Part shown: piece by piece, positions 10,301 to 20,439 of the stretch
Layout: each line of letters begins with the position of its first letter
How positions within the stretch are numbered: the stretch's first letter is position 1
Source of the DNA: Chrysogorgia sp. JL179-B06
Lineage: Eukaryota > Cnidaria > Anthozoa > Scleralcyonacea > Chrysogorgiidae
DNA length: 64,000 nucleotides
Assembly: GCA_035772405.1 (NCBI GenBank)
Contig: JAYKKM010000153.1
Span: forward strand, 62,001 to 126,000
Reading direction: 5' to 3'
Translations under genes and position numbers: made by a program
The notes under the pieces: generated by a model
What the model saw: only the letters and a program-made list of their open reading frames with translations
Databases searched by the model: none
Told to the model about the DNA's origin: nothing

Positions 10301-11768
10301 GCCCTGATCTCGCAACAAGCTCCACTAGCTAGAGTCAAGGTCGGTTCTCACCGACAAATATATTCCACCGAAAATTATGCAAACAGAGGAGATGCAATTG
10401 TCGGTAAATCGTTCCCTTCGCCGACAAGCAATGCAGATGTTTCGAACTGGCTGCGTAAACTTGTGTAAATATTACTGAATTATCAAAAATTCAGTTTCGG
10501 ACAATTTTCAGATGGAAAGCCTAGAAAGTGAAAATGACAGCATGGGGCCTTGCTATGGAGAAAATAGTTTTGAATCAGGCACCTGAACTGACATAGGAAT
10601 ATTTGGGCCTTCCCTCTCCAATTTTGGACAATTTTCAGATGGAAAGCCTAGCAAAGAGGAGGTTGTGTATTTTCACTTCGTTTTTTCTTGGATCCTGCAT
10701 CATTCGAGAAACTAAAATAGTAAAAATTGATTATTTGATTAATTAAACACTGACCTCGCTGGTTCGTCGCTCGGTCTGTACAAAAACATGCATCTTATAT
10801 AAGCCTTTAATGCTTATTCAGCGATAATCGTCACATGTGCGATTATCATAAATAATCGCACATGTGAGATTATCACTTTTATTAGTGGCGGAAAAATCAA
10901 TAAAACACTCTATTTTTTTAACAAAAGTTGATTTTATTCCTAAATTATTACTCAATCGATACAATTGATACATAACTATCCCTTATTACCCAACTAAGTC
11001 GGTTTTCTTTGATCTACCGCGGGGGATATATATCGCTAATATACCCAATCCAGTGCTATAACCCATATATAGCACCGTCCTATTTAAATTGTTAAATAAA
11101 TGCACTTTAATTTGCATTCATATTGTGTTCATGTAAATTGTTGACGTCAAACTGAAACCCAATAGGAAACCTCCTTTGTTGGGTAATAAGAAAGTTATTG
11201 AACCGGACCTCGGTCAATAGACCTCTTTCATAATGGCACCCAAATTAATTATTCTTTTATATTCATTTAAATTAGCCTTTCTGACCTCGTTCGTGTGTCT
11301 GTAATTCCAAAGAATCTTTGCTTTGTAACGAGGCCAGAAAGGCTAATTTGCATGCATATGAAAGAATATTTAGACTGGCCGCCATTATGAAAGAGGTCTA
11401 TTAGTTGTCGGTCAATTAGTTGTTTATAAACCTCAGGCTACGCCCTCGGTTTATAAACAACTAATTGACCTCGGTAGGTTCAATAACCTATACATAAATG
11501 TCCCCCAACTCCAGTCTTCAAAAAATATCAACATTATAAATTGATACATAAATGTCCCCCAACTCCAGTCTTCAAAAAATATCAACATTATAAATTGATA
11601 CATAAATGTCCCCCAACTCCAGTCTTCAAAAAATATCAACATTATAAATTGATATGATTATTAATTGATGATTATAAATTGATATTACTTATCCCATCTA
11701 TCATTACATGATCCTACATTATCCCACATATCCAACAAACATCCATATGGCCAGTCTCCGCCCGACTC

Positions 11769-12302
11769 TCAAACTTCTTCGTCTTTCGCTTTCTCTGGAT
11801 AGCACTGTAATGACTCGAGCAATGTGTCATTCACAATGCAACTGGCGTTTGTAAGCGAAAATCTTTTATCTCTGTATTCCTCAGCAAGAAGAGAGTTTGA
11901 TGTAGAGAGGAACTCCTCCATATCTTCTGCTGTACAAAGAACTGGCCTCCATTTTTCTGAAGCAGTTTTCCAGAATCCCTTTTTGCTGGCGATCGTTTGC
12001 TTGGTACGAACAGTAACTTGAATGGAATATGTAATTCCATGGGCGTTGAGGATGATATCGACATCTTCCATTTGCTTGCAAATATAACAATAATTGGCAT
12101 CTGGGATAAAGTCGCCAATCTTGTTCTTGGAAAGGCTGCCCCCCATCTTGATCAACTTGAGATCCACTGTTTCCACATCGGAATTAAACTTTTTTACTTC
12201 TAAGGGATTAAGGCCCGTATACAACGCCTCGAAGACGGCATCTTGAAATAAATATCCTCTAATTTGACCGGATGGCAAGCCCATGCTTTCGAGAGTGCTT
12301 AC
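11769..12302 (-). CDS. CR/RHS-like gene, exon 7: REase-fold nuclease domain, C terminus
   Basis: The exon starts at 12302 after TTCTTTTTCTTCAG and runs 177 codons to the stop at 11769. It enters in phase 0, matching the phase-0 end of exon 6 at 19403. It reads VSTLES, then a helix GYLFQDAVFEAL, the strand DVDIIL and the strand YSIQVTVRTK, then a basic/helical tail ending KAKDEEV. The G-x-FE-x4-L helix followed by D...QxT resembles the PD-(D/E)XK domain at the C terminus of Crinkler/RHS proteins. Here the helix-1 Glu is Gln (FQD), unlike the duplicate at 1439-1966, and there are two extra residues near the middle (NK). Nuclease activity is unproven. Confidence 0.75.
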   Translation of the reverse strand, partial: VSTLESMGLPSGQIRGYLFQDAVFEALYTGLNPLEVKKFNSDVETVDLKLIKMGGSLSKNKIGDFIPDANYCYICKQMEDVDIILNAHGITYSIQVTVRTKQTIASKKGFWKTASEKWRPVLCTAEDMEEFLSTSNSLLAEEYRDKRFSLTNASCIVNDTLLESLQCYPEKAKDEEV

Positions 12303-12429
12303 CTGAAGAAAAAGAAAATAAACGACTGAAAAACGACCAATGCATCCTCAACTCTACACTGAAGTCGCACGGATGTTAATAAAATGTGGATCAGCGGCCC
12401 GCAGACGGCGGGACCCGAAAAATACAAAT

Positions 12430-12560
12430 ATTTGTAGCACAGTGATTAGAGAGTCTCTCTATAAATCAGAAGGTTGCGGGTTCGAGTCCCGTCCAGGACT
12501 CAGATACATTTTCTGAGCATTTGAGCTTGATGAACGTCACTTCTCATCTGTTTACCATCC
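12430..12560 (+). repeat. tRNA-derived SINE-like unit, right copy
   Basis: Mirror of the unit at 1190-1312. A-box-like TAGCACAGTGATT at 12435 and a perfect B box GGTTCGAGTCC at 12479-12489. The flanks again carry paired AAAATGTGGATC/GCAGACG blocks (near 12383 and 12629). It does not make a good tRNA cloverleaf. Confidence 0.5.
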
Positions 12561-12775
12561 AAGCTCGCAGTCCCACATTCACATGTATATCAATCCATTC
12601 TCGCATAAACACGGGTGTTTATGGGGAAAATGTGGATCGGCAGCCTGCAGACGACGGAACCCACAAAATAATCAGTTTTTTTTTTAATAACACACCACTT
12701 TTAAGAGAGCGTGGTCGTAGGAGCCTGATAGGACAGTTAGGCGAGGGGTTATTGCGTATATGTATTTCTAGTTAT

Positions 12776-13065
12776 TATTATTATAATCTTATGTTCTTAT
12801 CGGCGGTATTGGTTAACCACAATGGAACACAATTATTATTATTATTATTCCCGAATTATTAGCTTTTGGAAATATTTGTATATAAATTTGCATGTTTTAT
12901 TATATAGTCATTCGTTGTTATTACTTGGGCTACTGTGGTAGCACCAAGTCTTAAAAAGGGCTCTGTTTTCCGTGTTATTTATGTCGAGAATCTGCAATAC
13001 GTCTCCCGATAGGCTTTGCGAAACATGCAAGAAATGCAGTCATCCCGCGATAGGCCGGCATTGCA
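12776..13065. other. Spacer with dispersed repeat end
   Basis: TTATTACTTGGGC through GTCTTAAAAAGGGCTCTG at about 12917-12970 recurs in inverse, diverged form at about 40148-40215, so this is a TE end. The rest shows ATT-rich simple sequence and no gene. Confidence 0.5.
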
Positions 13066-13071
13066 AAACGT

Positions 13072-13374
13072 CAATGAATCGCAGTCGGAAAAGCATTTAC
13101 GAGACCTATAAACCCGCAAACTATAAATGCAAAGATTCTCTCCAGGATAGCTGGACGAGAGAAACACAGATGAGAGATTAAAGAAAGAACTCGCAGAACC
13201 GTGGACGAAATGTAGTCGTTGCAAGGCAATGCGAGCGAAGATCTGAAGCGAGTTCCAACTTTCGTTTTATTGGCAATGAATCGCAGTTGGAAAAGTTTAC
13301 CGAGACCTGTAAACCCGCGAACGCTTAACCATTGCAAAGATTCTCTCCAAGACGAGAGAAACACAATGATGAGA
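13072..13374. repeat. Diverged tandem duplication, about 200-bp period
   Basis: AATGAATCGCAG, GAGACCT, AAACCCGC, GCAAAGATTCTCTCCA and GAGAGAAACACA appear in the same order at 13072-13175 and 13274-13374. No convincing coding frame spans both copies. Confidence 0.75.
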
Positions 13375-13914
13375 GATCAATCATGAAGACGGAATGGACA
13401 GCCGAAGGACAGGGAAATAATATTATATCATGTTGACATTTATCCCGTGAAACTTTGTAATATTAATCAGAATGAAACGTAACGTTTGTTTTTGTCCGAT
13501 TTAAATCAATTTTATATCGAAATCATCACTTGAATCTGGCGAATCGAACGCTGTAGGTTTCGTCTACTTAAAATGCGAAGATCAGATGTTATATGAGAAA
13601 ATGCGTAAGCGATTAAAGCGAGACTCGTCTTTAAAATCAAAGGACATAATATGGCTTCAAGATCTATCGTCGTTTTAATACCCGATGATTTCATGCTTTT
13701 ATGTCCATTAAACCGATGTAATTTCGTAACAGATATGTTTCGTATACCTTGCCGTTGATTTTTGTATGAATTTTGACACACGGAGACTTTCAATCGAACA
13801 GATATTAGAAAAATAGCATTGCCGTGTTTAGTGTTTTCGTCTGCGTGTCAGGCGTTCTGCATTCATGGGGAGGCTACCCTGCGTGTAGACGCCTGATTTT
13901 TCTTCGTTATTTCC
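13375..13914. other. Non-coding spacer
   Basis: No gene, RNA or clear repeat recognised. It ends in a pyrimidine-rich stretch TTTTTCTTCGTTATTTCCAG that could be a splice acceptor for the open frame that follows. Confidence 0.4.
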
Positions 13915-14106
13915 AGCCAAGCGCTGCACAATGCCTTCAGTGGCCTGATGACAGAAATCAATGCATTAAATATTATCCTTGGTAATATAAGACAAGTGAG
14001 CGAGTTTTCTAATTCCAACTGTCTAACATGCCACCAATGCATACCCATCTCCGCAGGCAATATGCGCGCCATGTCCCTAAAATTAGTAGCCCAAGTTAAC
14101 GCCTAG
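13915..14106 (+). CDS. TE-associated terminal-exon-like frame with CxxC pair
   Basis: After an AG at about 13914 an open frame reads QALHNAFSGLM, continues through CLTCHQC, and ends RAMSLKLVAQVNA at a TAG near 14105. The composition is protein-like and the stop is followed at once by a TE-type 3' tail (CGCCTAGCGGGCGTC, then the AATAAAG and ATT tract). I read it as the last exon of a transposable-element protein. The family is not recognised. Confidence 0.4.
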   Translation, partial: SQALHNAFSGLMTEINALNIILGNIRQVSEFSNSNCLTCHQCIPISAGNMRAMSLKLVAQVNA

Positions 14107-14320
14107 CGGGCGTCTTGTTATATATTATTAGTTGTGATTCAAGTAGCCAATTGTAAATTACCTATAAGCGAGATTTATAATTGTATATGTAGAAAAGAAA
14201 AACATTTAATAAAGTTTCTATTATTAGTATTATTATTATTATTACTATTATTTAATTATTATTACTATTATTCAATTATTATTATTATTATTATTATTAC
14301 TATTACTTAATTATTATTGT
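14095..14320 (+). mobile_element. Retroelement 3' tail with (ATT)n microsatellite
   Basis: CGCCTAGCGGGCGTCTTGTT, TTCAAGTAGCCAATTGTAAA, TTTATAATTGTATAT and AATAAAGTTTC lead into a (TTATTA)n tract. The same tail, lacking the first motif, is at 17262-17463, and an inverse copy of the first motif is near 38625. A simple-repeat tail is typical of LINE and related 3' ends. Confidence 0.65.
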
Positions 14321-14555
14321 GGCAGTGTACAACTTCTGAATGCTCAGTAAAATTAAAACCCATAGTCAGGCGCGAACGTAGCTAACTATTGCGTAAAAAT
14401 CTATCTTACAATCTCTAAAAGTAAAGACAAACAAGAAACTAAAAAACAAAAATGCTCTAGGCAACTATAACAATTTAAAATAAGTCAGTAAAGTCAAATA
14501 TACTGTTCGGAAATAAAAACGATCTAACTAATTGGCTCAGCCACTTTTGTATTGT
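14321..14555. other. Spacer without recognised features
   Basis: AT-rich and no coding support. It runs into the antisense LINE fragment. Confidence 0.4.
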
Positions 14556-14990
14556 TAGTCAACTAAAATCTTAAATGAGCGTGCAATGTTCACGCTACTG
14601 CTGATCACAGACTTCTGCATCCGTCTTAATGTTTCTTCGCTTCTATCTCCGACTAGCTTTTTTACTGTTTGGTTAACCTCCTTCGAAAAACCTCCGAGAA
14701 CATCCATAATGATGTTGTGCTGGGTTACTCATGTTAGGGGCCATATTTCTGGGTCTTCTCAGCATCTTTAGTCTGGCGATTATCTAGCCATAGGCAGCTC
14801 ATTTCTATCACCATCACCTTCTTTTCCTCATTGTCAACAATCCTAGCATCTATTCTATTAGCTCTTACTTCTGTATTTTCGGCATAGAGAGGTATGTCCC
14901 AAAGGGCTTTCGCTCTACCATTCTCATACAGTGGTTTAGGCATCACAGGTGAACACCAGGGCGGGACTGTTGTAACCAGATCCCGATCTC
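14556..14990 (-). mobile_element. LINE C-terminal fragment with restriction-like endonuclease-type domain
   Basis: Minus-strand reading from 14990: KALWDIPLYAENTEVRANRI, then DARIVD, VIEMSC and TQKYGP, followed after a frame change near 14730 by [15 protein letters not shown] and ending [11 protein letters not shown]. The D-x-D with a following IEMSC strand and a KY pair resembles the C-terminal restriction-like endonuclease of R2/NeSL-type LINEs. From memory this block recurs in many invertebrate reverse transcriptase annotations. The reverse transcriptase itself is missing; the fragment is cut by the MITE at 14991. Confidence 0.55.
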
Positions 14991-15232
14991 TTAAAGGGAC
15001 ACTCCAGCCCCAAAGCAAGTGTCATTCAAATGAAAGAACTATGTAAACTTGCTTCAGAATGAGTATTAGTTTCCTTCAAATCATTTTAGTTTTGGAGAAA
15101 TTTGATTTTGTTTGTCGTAATTTTCCCACATTGGGGGCCGCCATTGTTGCTTTGCTTGCGGGCGAAAGCGGTCGTTCCATTAGCGTTTTGACGTCATTGA
15201 GTGATAGAAACAAATGTTCTTCGACAGGGTTT
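14991..15232 (+). mobile_element. Half copy of the AAAGGGACACTCC MITE family
   Basis: It starts CTTAAAGGGACACTCCAGCC and runs in parallel with the left half of the complete element at 18859-19280, through GCGGGCGAA and TTTTGACGTCATTGAGTGAT. The right half is missing. The break is followed within 25 bp by a THAP-like start. Confidence 0.75.
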
Positions 15233-15252
15233 ATCGTTCAATACTTTCTATA

Positions 15253-15321
15253 ATGCCTCATTGCATGGTGCCAGACTGCACAAATAATTCACGCAAGACT
15301 GTGGGAATAAGTTACCATTAG
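15253..15321 (+). pseudogene. THAP zinc-finger N-terminal remnant
   Basis: From ATG at 15253 the frame reads MPHCMVPDCTNNSRKTVGIS, then YH and a TAG at 15319. The initial Met, C-x4-C spacing, NNSRK stretch and GIS/YH strand match the start of a THAP DNA-binding domain. After the stop, YHKYFARRQVVF reads on in frame to a TGA near 15383. The tryptophan and C-terminal C..H are not recognised. THAP domains occur in P-element-like transposases and in host factors; the neighbouring MITE favours a transposon source. Confidence 0.5.
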
Positions 15322-15383
15322 TACCATAAGTATTTTGCCAGACGACAGGTCGTGTTCATCCTAACGGTTCGCTTTTCCTGCCG

Positions 15384-15769
15384 ATGAATGGACGCTTTGC
15401 CTATTTGCAACCGGTTGGCGGCGTCATTGAAACCGACCACAATTAAAGTCTAAATCGGTCGCTTCACATTGAACGAGGTTATGCTGATCCTTTTAGTTAA
15501 AAGACTCTCTCCATCTGCAACGCGTAGTTAGAGGGATCAAGCGGCACAAAGATTAAAGGTCTTTGTTATTACAATTTTGGTTCATGTGATAACAGCTTTT
15601 CTCGGTTACTCCTAATGCACGGACGGGTAGGTGCCTCTGCCAGGTAGCGCAGTGTGTGGTCAGTTTTGGGGATTGATTCCATGGCAATCTGCCACGGCAT
15701 CTCCTTCTTCGAGCATGTGATGGTACTCATTAATCACTAGTGCTCGAAGGACTGACCAGTTGTTGGGAG
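15384..15769. other. Spacer without recognised gene
   Basis: Short open frames only. No domain or repeat end recognised apart from mild similarity to sequence around other MITEs. Confidence 0.4.
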
Positions 15770-16022
15770 GTCTGCCTTGGCAGAGTTGGTGATCTCTTAC
15801 TGCTTCCAATCTTATCCAGAACCCAGGATTGGCTGGATTGCTCAATTGCTTACTCATTGCTTAGCTCGATGGCTATGGCTAGCTTGTTTACTAGCCTTTG
15901 CTCCAGAACCCAGGATTGCTCAATTGCTTGCTCATTGCTTAGCTCGATGGCTATGGCAGGCTTGCGTACAAGCGTTTGCTACCTACGGCACCTACCTCCA
16001 ATCTCAACGAATATCTAGCAGT
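15770..16022 (+). repeat. Dispersed repeat, copy 1, with internal duplication
   Basis: ACTGCTTCCAATCTTATCCA to AATATCTAGCAGTTAA recurs at 17063-17206. Inside copy 1 the block CCAGAACCCAGGATTG to CGATGGCTATGGC occurs twice (about 15818 and 15902). AGGTCTGCCTTGGCAGAGTT occurs here and again at 16379. The open frames are repeat by-products. Confidence 0.8.
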
Positions 16023-16404
16023 TAAATGTGGTTAAATTTATTTAGGCAAAGTTAGCTGCAGATGTAGTTGGCCAGCGGTCCTCTCCTTCATAGTTCTTGG
16101 GGAGTCCCAAGTTCTTAAGAAGTCAAAGGGTGCGCACGAGTGTCACTCATGACGCTTGCGAGCACGTCGCTATACAGCATTGGCACATTGCTGCTCGTTG
16201 GTCGCTTTTGCTTGCTAGTTGCTGGCATTACCAAACGATTAATTGCTATACAGCTCCCAGCTGTGTATTGCTTGTTTGCTTCACCCGTACCCAACCCTCC
16301 CATTTTTTTCAGGTGAGTAATCGTTTATATAGACATTTCCTATATACTTACTATTCCACTGAATTTCAGTGTGTCAGGAGGTCTGCCTTGGCAGAGTTGT
16401 CATG
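16023..16404. other. Spacer between repeat copies
   Basis: A moderately long open frame at 16097-16408 has no recognisable domain and ends in the repeat AGGTCTGCCTTGGCAGAG. No gene is called. Confidence 0.4.
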
Positions 16405-17062
16405 GTAGTCCAGTCAATCTACCTGAAATATAGGTACAACTTCAAACAAATTGCAACAGAAATGGTTTTAGCTTTCTCAGTACCTTGATACATTCAGAAA
16501 TCACATACCTAAAGTCCCGAGAAATCAACCTAGTGGAAAGTTCAGAAAATCCGATTTTTCTTACAATTTAACTACAAAAGCACCATCCATTAAAAAAAGT
16601 GAAATTTCAAGTTCACTTTTACCAAATATCACCTATGTCGTTATAGAGTTCTCAAAAAACCATATGAAGGACATTTATGCGGATAGTACAATTTTCCATT
16701 CGATTTTGAGTTACGTACGGTTAAACCTGCTAAAAAACAGAATTTTGTTGCATTTTCCACTTTTCTTGAGCGAATAACTCAAAATGGGCTTAGAAAATTG
16801 TACTATCCGCTTAAATATCCTTCATATAGCTTTTTGAGTACTTTCTAAAGACATGGGTAATATTTGCTAAACGTGAACTTGAAATTTCACTTTTTTTAAA
16901 GAATAGTACTTTTGTAGGTAAATTGTAAGAAAAACTTGATTCCACTAGGTTGATTTCTAGGGACTTTTGGTATGTTATTTCCGAATGTATCAAGGTAATG
17001 AAAAAGCTAAAATAATTTCTGTTGCAATTTGTTTGATGTTAAACCGTAGATTGACTGGACTA
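16405..17062. mobile_element. Fold-back MITE, about 300-bp arms
   Basis: TAGTCCAGTCAATCTAC at 16405 is inverted as GTAGATTGACTGGACTA at 17046-17062, and the match continues inward (AAACAAATTGCAACAGAAAT, GGATAGTACAATTTTC) to a short centre near 16735. It is inserted between the two parts of the dispersed repeat. No coding. Confidence 0.85.
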
Positions 17063-17206
17063 CTGCTTCCAATCTTATCCAGAACCCAGGATTGGCTGGA
17101 TTGCTCAATTGCTTACTCATTAGCTCGATCGCTATGGCAGGCTTGCGTACAAGCGTTTGCTACCTACGGTACCTACCTCCAATCTCAACGAATATCTAGC
17201 AGTTAA
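17063..17206 (+). repeat. Dispersed repeat, copy 2
   Basis: Close copy of 15802-16022 lacking the internal duplication. It ends AATATCTAGCAGTTAA. Confidence 0.85.
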
Positions 17207-17209
17207 TTA

Positions 17210-17267
<58 letters not shown>

Positions 17268-17431
17268 ATTGTGGTTCAAGTAGTCAATTGTAAATTACCT
17301 CATTGAGCGAGATTTATAATTGTATATATAACAAAAGATTTAAATAAAGTTTCCATTATTTATTATTATTATTTATTTATTATTATTATTTATTATTATT
17401 ATTTATTATTATTATTATTATTTATTATTTA

Positions 17432-17466
<35 letters not shown>
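17207..17466 (+). repeat. (ATT)n tracts around a retroelement tail
   Basis: (TTA)n at 17207-17261, then a tail homologous to 14130-14215 (CAAGTAGTCAATTGTAAATT, ATAAAGTTTC), then a second (TTATTT/ATT)n tract to 17466. Confidence 0.85.
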
Positions 17467-17467
<1 letters not shown>

Positions 17468-17559
17468 AAACTATTTAAATTACAAAACATTGACGATGAC
17501 GAATAAAGTATAGACCGTATAGAGATAATCCATGACGGTGACAGAAACGGTAACAAACA

Positions 17560-17990
17560 AATTTCATTTAGTACGAGGAATAAAAAAAAGTTTTTAGTTT
17601 TGCTGTAAATAATTCTAATGTATTACAGTTGACAATTTCAGCAGCAAAAGAATTGAAGAGCTTCGGACCTTGGTATCTTATGGAAAACTGGCATATATTT
17701 GTTCGACATAGAGGAGGTTGGAATGTTTCAGCATTTCTTGTATTATAGCTGTGAATTTGTTTATTTGTTGTGAACAAATTGTCAAAACAATTAGGCAACA
17801 ACCATCTTATAAGAAAACATAACTTGTCCTATTTGTAATGAAAAATATCATGGAATTTTAATATTTTATTCTCTCTAAATAAATAAAGGAAGGCTATGCG
17901 CATCAAATTTACTTTTGTTGATAATTCTAATTATACGTTCATATTCATGATTTTAACAAACTCATTCTATCACAAATTTATTATTATAAC
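17560..17990 (-). mobile_element. LINE 3' end of ORF2 (C-terminal region)
   Basis: Minus-strand frames read ERIIRIINKSKFDAHSLP near 17940-17890 and, after a frame change, LPNCFDNLF, HSYNTRNAE, YQGPKLFNS and AKLKTFFYSSY with a stop at about 17568. The HSYNTRN and P-x-LFNS motifs are typical of the C terminus of Jockey/CR1-like ORF2. It belongs with the reverse transcriptase piece at 18475-18665, from which the MITE at 17988-18471 separates it. Confidence 0.75.
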
Positions 17991-18471
17991 AAACTTTCTT
18001 TAAAGTGTCTATGAAGTGAGAAAATCGCTAGCACTTTTTTGCTCTAACGAACAAAGTAGCACGACAGGATCGTTCACTGAAAATTTCAAGTGAATCTGCT
18101 GCATAGTCTTCGAGCTATCAACTCTCAAAGTTTGTCCATTGGCATAGTTTAACGTTACAAAATAAGGAAAGACTGGGATTGAATATATGTGTTATATGAC
18201 GTATGCAGGTGGATCATTAATGTTCAAATGCCTTGTTCTTATGCATAGTACACCTGCATATGTCACAAGACAATGAACCGCGCGTTTCAGATTTCACCAA
18301 AAACATTTAGCCATGCCAAACTTTGAGAGTTGATAGCTCGAAGACTGTGCAGCAGATTCACTTGAAATTTTCAGTGTACGCTCTTGCCGTGCTACTTTGT
18401 CCGTTAAAGTAAAAAAAATGCTAGCGAATTTTTCACTTCATAGACACTTTAAGATTTAAAGAAAGTTTGTC
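17988..18471. mobile_element. MITE inserted in a LINE
   Basis: ACAAACTTTCTTTAAA, GTGTCTATGAAGTGA and, further in, CTTCGAGCTATCAACTCTCA are repeated in inverse at the right end, with TTTAAAGAAAGTTTGT. The centre is about 150 bp with no gene. It separates two parts of one LINE relic. Confidence 0.8.
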
Positions 18472-18474
18472 AGC

Positions 18475-18665
18475 CCTAAACCATTCTGACAACTTGTTGA
18501 TCTCAATTTTCAGAACATTAGACAAACAAACAGGATCTGTGAATAAAATACATTTGTGTCATCTGCAAACAAAATTAACCCGAATACTTTTGAAACATTT
18601 ACAATGTCATTAATATATAACAAGAAAAATCCTTGAGGTACACTACAGTTTATGATCTCAGCCTC
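18475..18665 (-). mobile_element. LINE reverse transcriptase piece with FADD box
   Basis: Minus strand reads SVPQGFFLLYINDIVN and then LILFADDTNVF, that is RT motif B with an internal loss (the usual LGP segment is absent) and the catalytic F-A-D-D box of motif C. It breaks at a stop soon after. Same relic as 17560-17990. Confidence 0.8.
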
Positions 18666-18858
18666 TGGATTGGTGTGGTTTTGATTTTTTCGGAACTAGA
18701 TTTAGTAGAGCGTGCGGACTCCATCATCATAATCATATGGTGTGATTACATGTATCAACTTATGATATGGTATCAACTTATGTAGACAACTTTACAGCGG
18801 TATGTATCACCACAGCTGTGACGTCAAAATCCAAGATGTTCACAATTGGCAGGCACTT

Positions 18859-19280
18859 TTAAAGGGATACTCCACCCCCAAAACAAGTGTTGCTCAGATG
18901 AAAGATCAAAGTCACCTCACTTCGGACTGGTGTTAGTTTTCTTCGAATCTTTTTAGTTTGAGAGAAATTTGGCTTTGTTTCTCCTATTTTTCGAAATTGA
19001 AGGTCGCCATTTTGTTGTGATTGCGGGCGAATGCAGTCGCCCCCATCAATTTTTTGACGTCATTGGGTGATAGAATCAATATTCAATGATTTCAAAAATG
19101 AATGGGAGCGACCGCAATCACAACAAGATGGCGGCCTACAATTTCGAAAAAGAGGAGAAACAACCAGATTTCTGTCAATCTAAAACGATTCGAAGAAAAC
19201 TAATACCCATTCCAAAGTGATGTAAATTAAATCTTCCATTTGCGCAACACTTCTTTTGGGGTCGAGTGTCCCTTTAAGCG
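18859..19280. mobile_element. Complete fold-back MITE, TTAA flanks
   Basis: The ends are TTTAAAGGGATACTCCACCC and, in inverse, TTAAAGGGACACTCGACCCC. Subterminal AACAAGTGTTG, CGAATC and AGAAAACTAA blocks pair, and the centre has GGGCGA...TCGCCC with TGACGTCA at 19055. A half copy is at 14991-15232. Confidence 0.85.
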
Positions 19281-19402
19281 AACCAGAAATGAGACTGTGG
19301 CTGGGGCATATAATAAAAACATTCTAGATTTTGACATAAAATATAAATACCCGCCAAAGCCACATGTATCAAAATTAAAAGAACAAACAAGGATGAACTT
19401 AC

Positions 19403-19831
19403 CACAGATTCAAGTTCAGTTGGACTTTTAGACGATTTAATGATAATCACCTCCTTGGCAAGTGGTGACACTGCTGCGAATGTTCGATGACGCAAAGAAA
19501 AGTCAAATATATTGTCGTATTGCCCGTTCAGCATGAGAAAGGTCCAAGGCAGCATGTTAATTGACATCTCGAATGTTTCCTGAACGTAGTCTACTGTACT
19601 ATCACCATGAATACAAATTGCCAAGAATTTTATATGCTCATCCTTCGCGTTGGATTTAAGCTCCTTAAGGTCGGTGCTCAATATATACATTATTTCTTTT
19701 TTTCGCCTGTTAAGGTACTCACCAAGAATTACCTCTTTTGCACAAGGCATGATGAGCAGTACATGACGAATCAGGCGGCGCACTTCTCCCGGAACACACC
19801 CAACGTAGTCCAAGATCTTGTCTACCTGTTC
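19403..19831 (-). CDS. CR/RHS-like gene, exon 6: C-terminal half of NTPase module
   Basis: The exon starts at 19831 after a TTTTATTGCAG acceptor and ends at 19403 with the donor GTAAGTTC. It is exactly 143 codons, phase 0 at both ends, matching exons 5 and 7. It begins EQVDKILDYVGCVPGEVRRL, a helix-G-x-x-P-x-x-x-L pattern common in the lid region of AAA/STAND-like NTPases. The later stretch YDNIFDFSLRHR and SPLAKEVI resembles the segment that leads to the nuclease domain in Crinkler/RHS proteins. A possible alternative donor (GGTGAGT near 19717) exists but is not needed. It is the longest NTPase exon. Confidence 0.75.
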
Positions 19832-20185
19832 CTGCAATAAAATATATAAAAACTTACGTGTGGCGAAAACATATGCATTGATATTTGTCCGCGGATGTTA
19901 TCTGTTCCAAAAAGCGAACACTTTCCCGAGAGCAAAGCTTTATGAGATTTTGTACACTACTGACTGATGGCACACTTCCGGCGAACGCATGTCAATTCTA
20001 AACTCCGTTTGCGAGAATTTCTCTAAACTCTGTCTGCGAGAATTGACGCATGAGTTTTCTCCGTTACAGCACCAGTAAGTAGTACAAGCTTGCTTCATCA
20101 CTTTTCCATTTCGGATTCATATTCTAGGATTCATATTCTCAAAATACTTTTCAATATATAGAATTATATTCTAGGATTTATATTC
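19832..20185. other. Intron sequence with small direct repeats
   Basis: GAGAATT with flanking TAAACTC occurs twice near 20005-20040, and TTCTAGGATT(C/T)ATATTCTCAAAATACTTT occurs twice near 20123 and 20169. No gene. Confidence 0.6.
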
Positions 20186-20439
20186 TCAAAATACTTTCCA
20201 GATTAAGAAATCTATATGCAGATTTCCGCGGCATAATGGAACAATTATATTAGTCGCTGGCTCCGTCCCCGCGCGTAGCTTGCCTGGGGCTTGGGCCTGG
20301 AGCGAATGCGACAGATGGCAGTCAATTGTGAGCGAATGCGAGCAAGAGGGATCTTCCCTAATGGCCCACCCCTGTTTGCCACAAGATGTCTCCCACAAGA
20401 TGTCTCCCACTAACGGGAAAGTTATTGTAGTCTCCCACG

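Larger units (their letters stand above)
7338..12775. repeat. Right arm of giant inverted repeat (palindrome)
   Basis: Reverse complement of 977-6677. It contains mirrored copies of the MITEs (7750-7850, 9132-9324, 9637-9778, 11218-11403), the 54-bp repeat, the nuclease exon and the SINE-like unit. It runs unbroken into the LINE fragment at its inner end. Its outer side faces the rest of the minus-strand CR-like gene, so this is probably the original arm. Confidence 0.95.

Noticed and set aside
977..12775. Palindrome as a single transposon with giant TIRs
   Set aside because: No target-site duplication, no transposase, and it includes a host-gene exon in frame with exons outside it.
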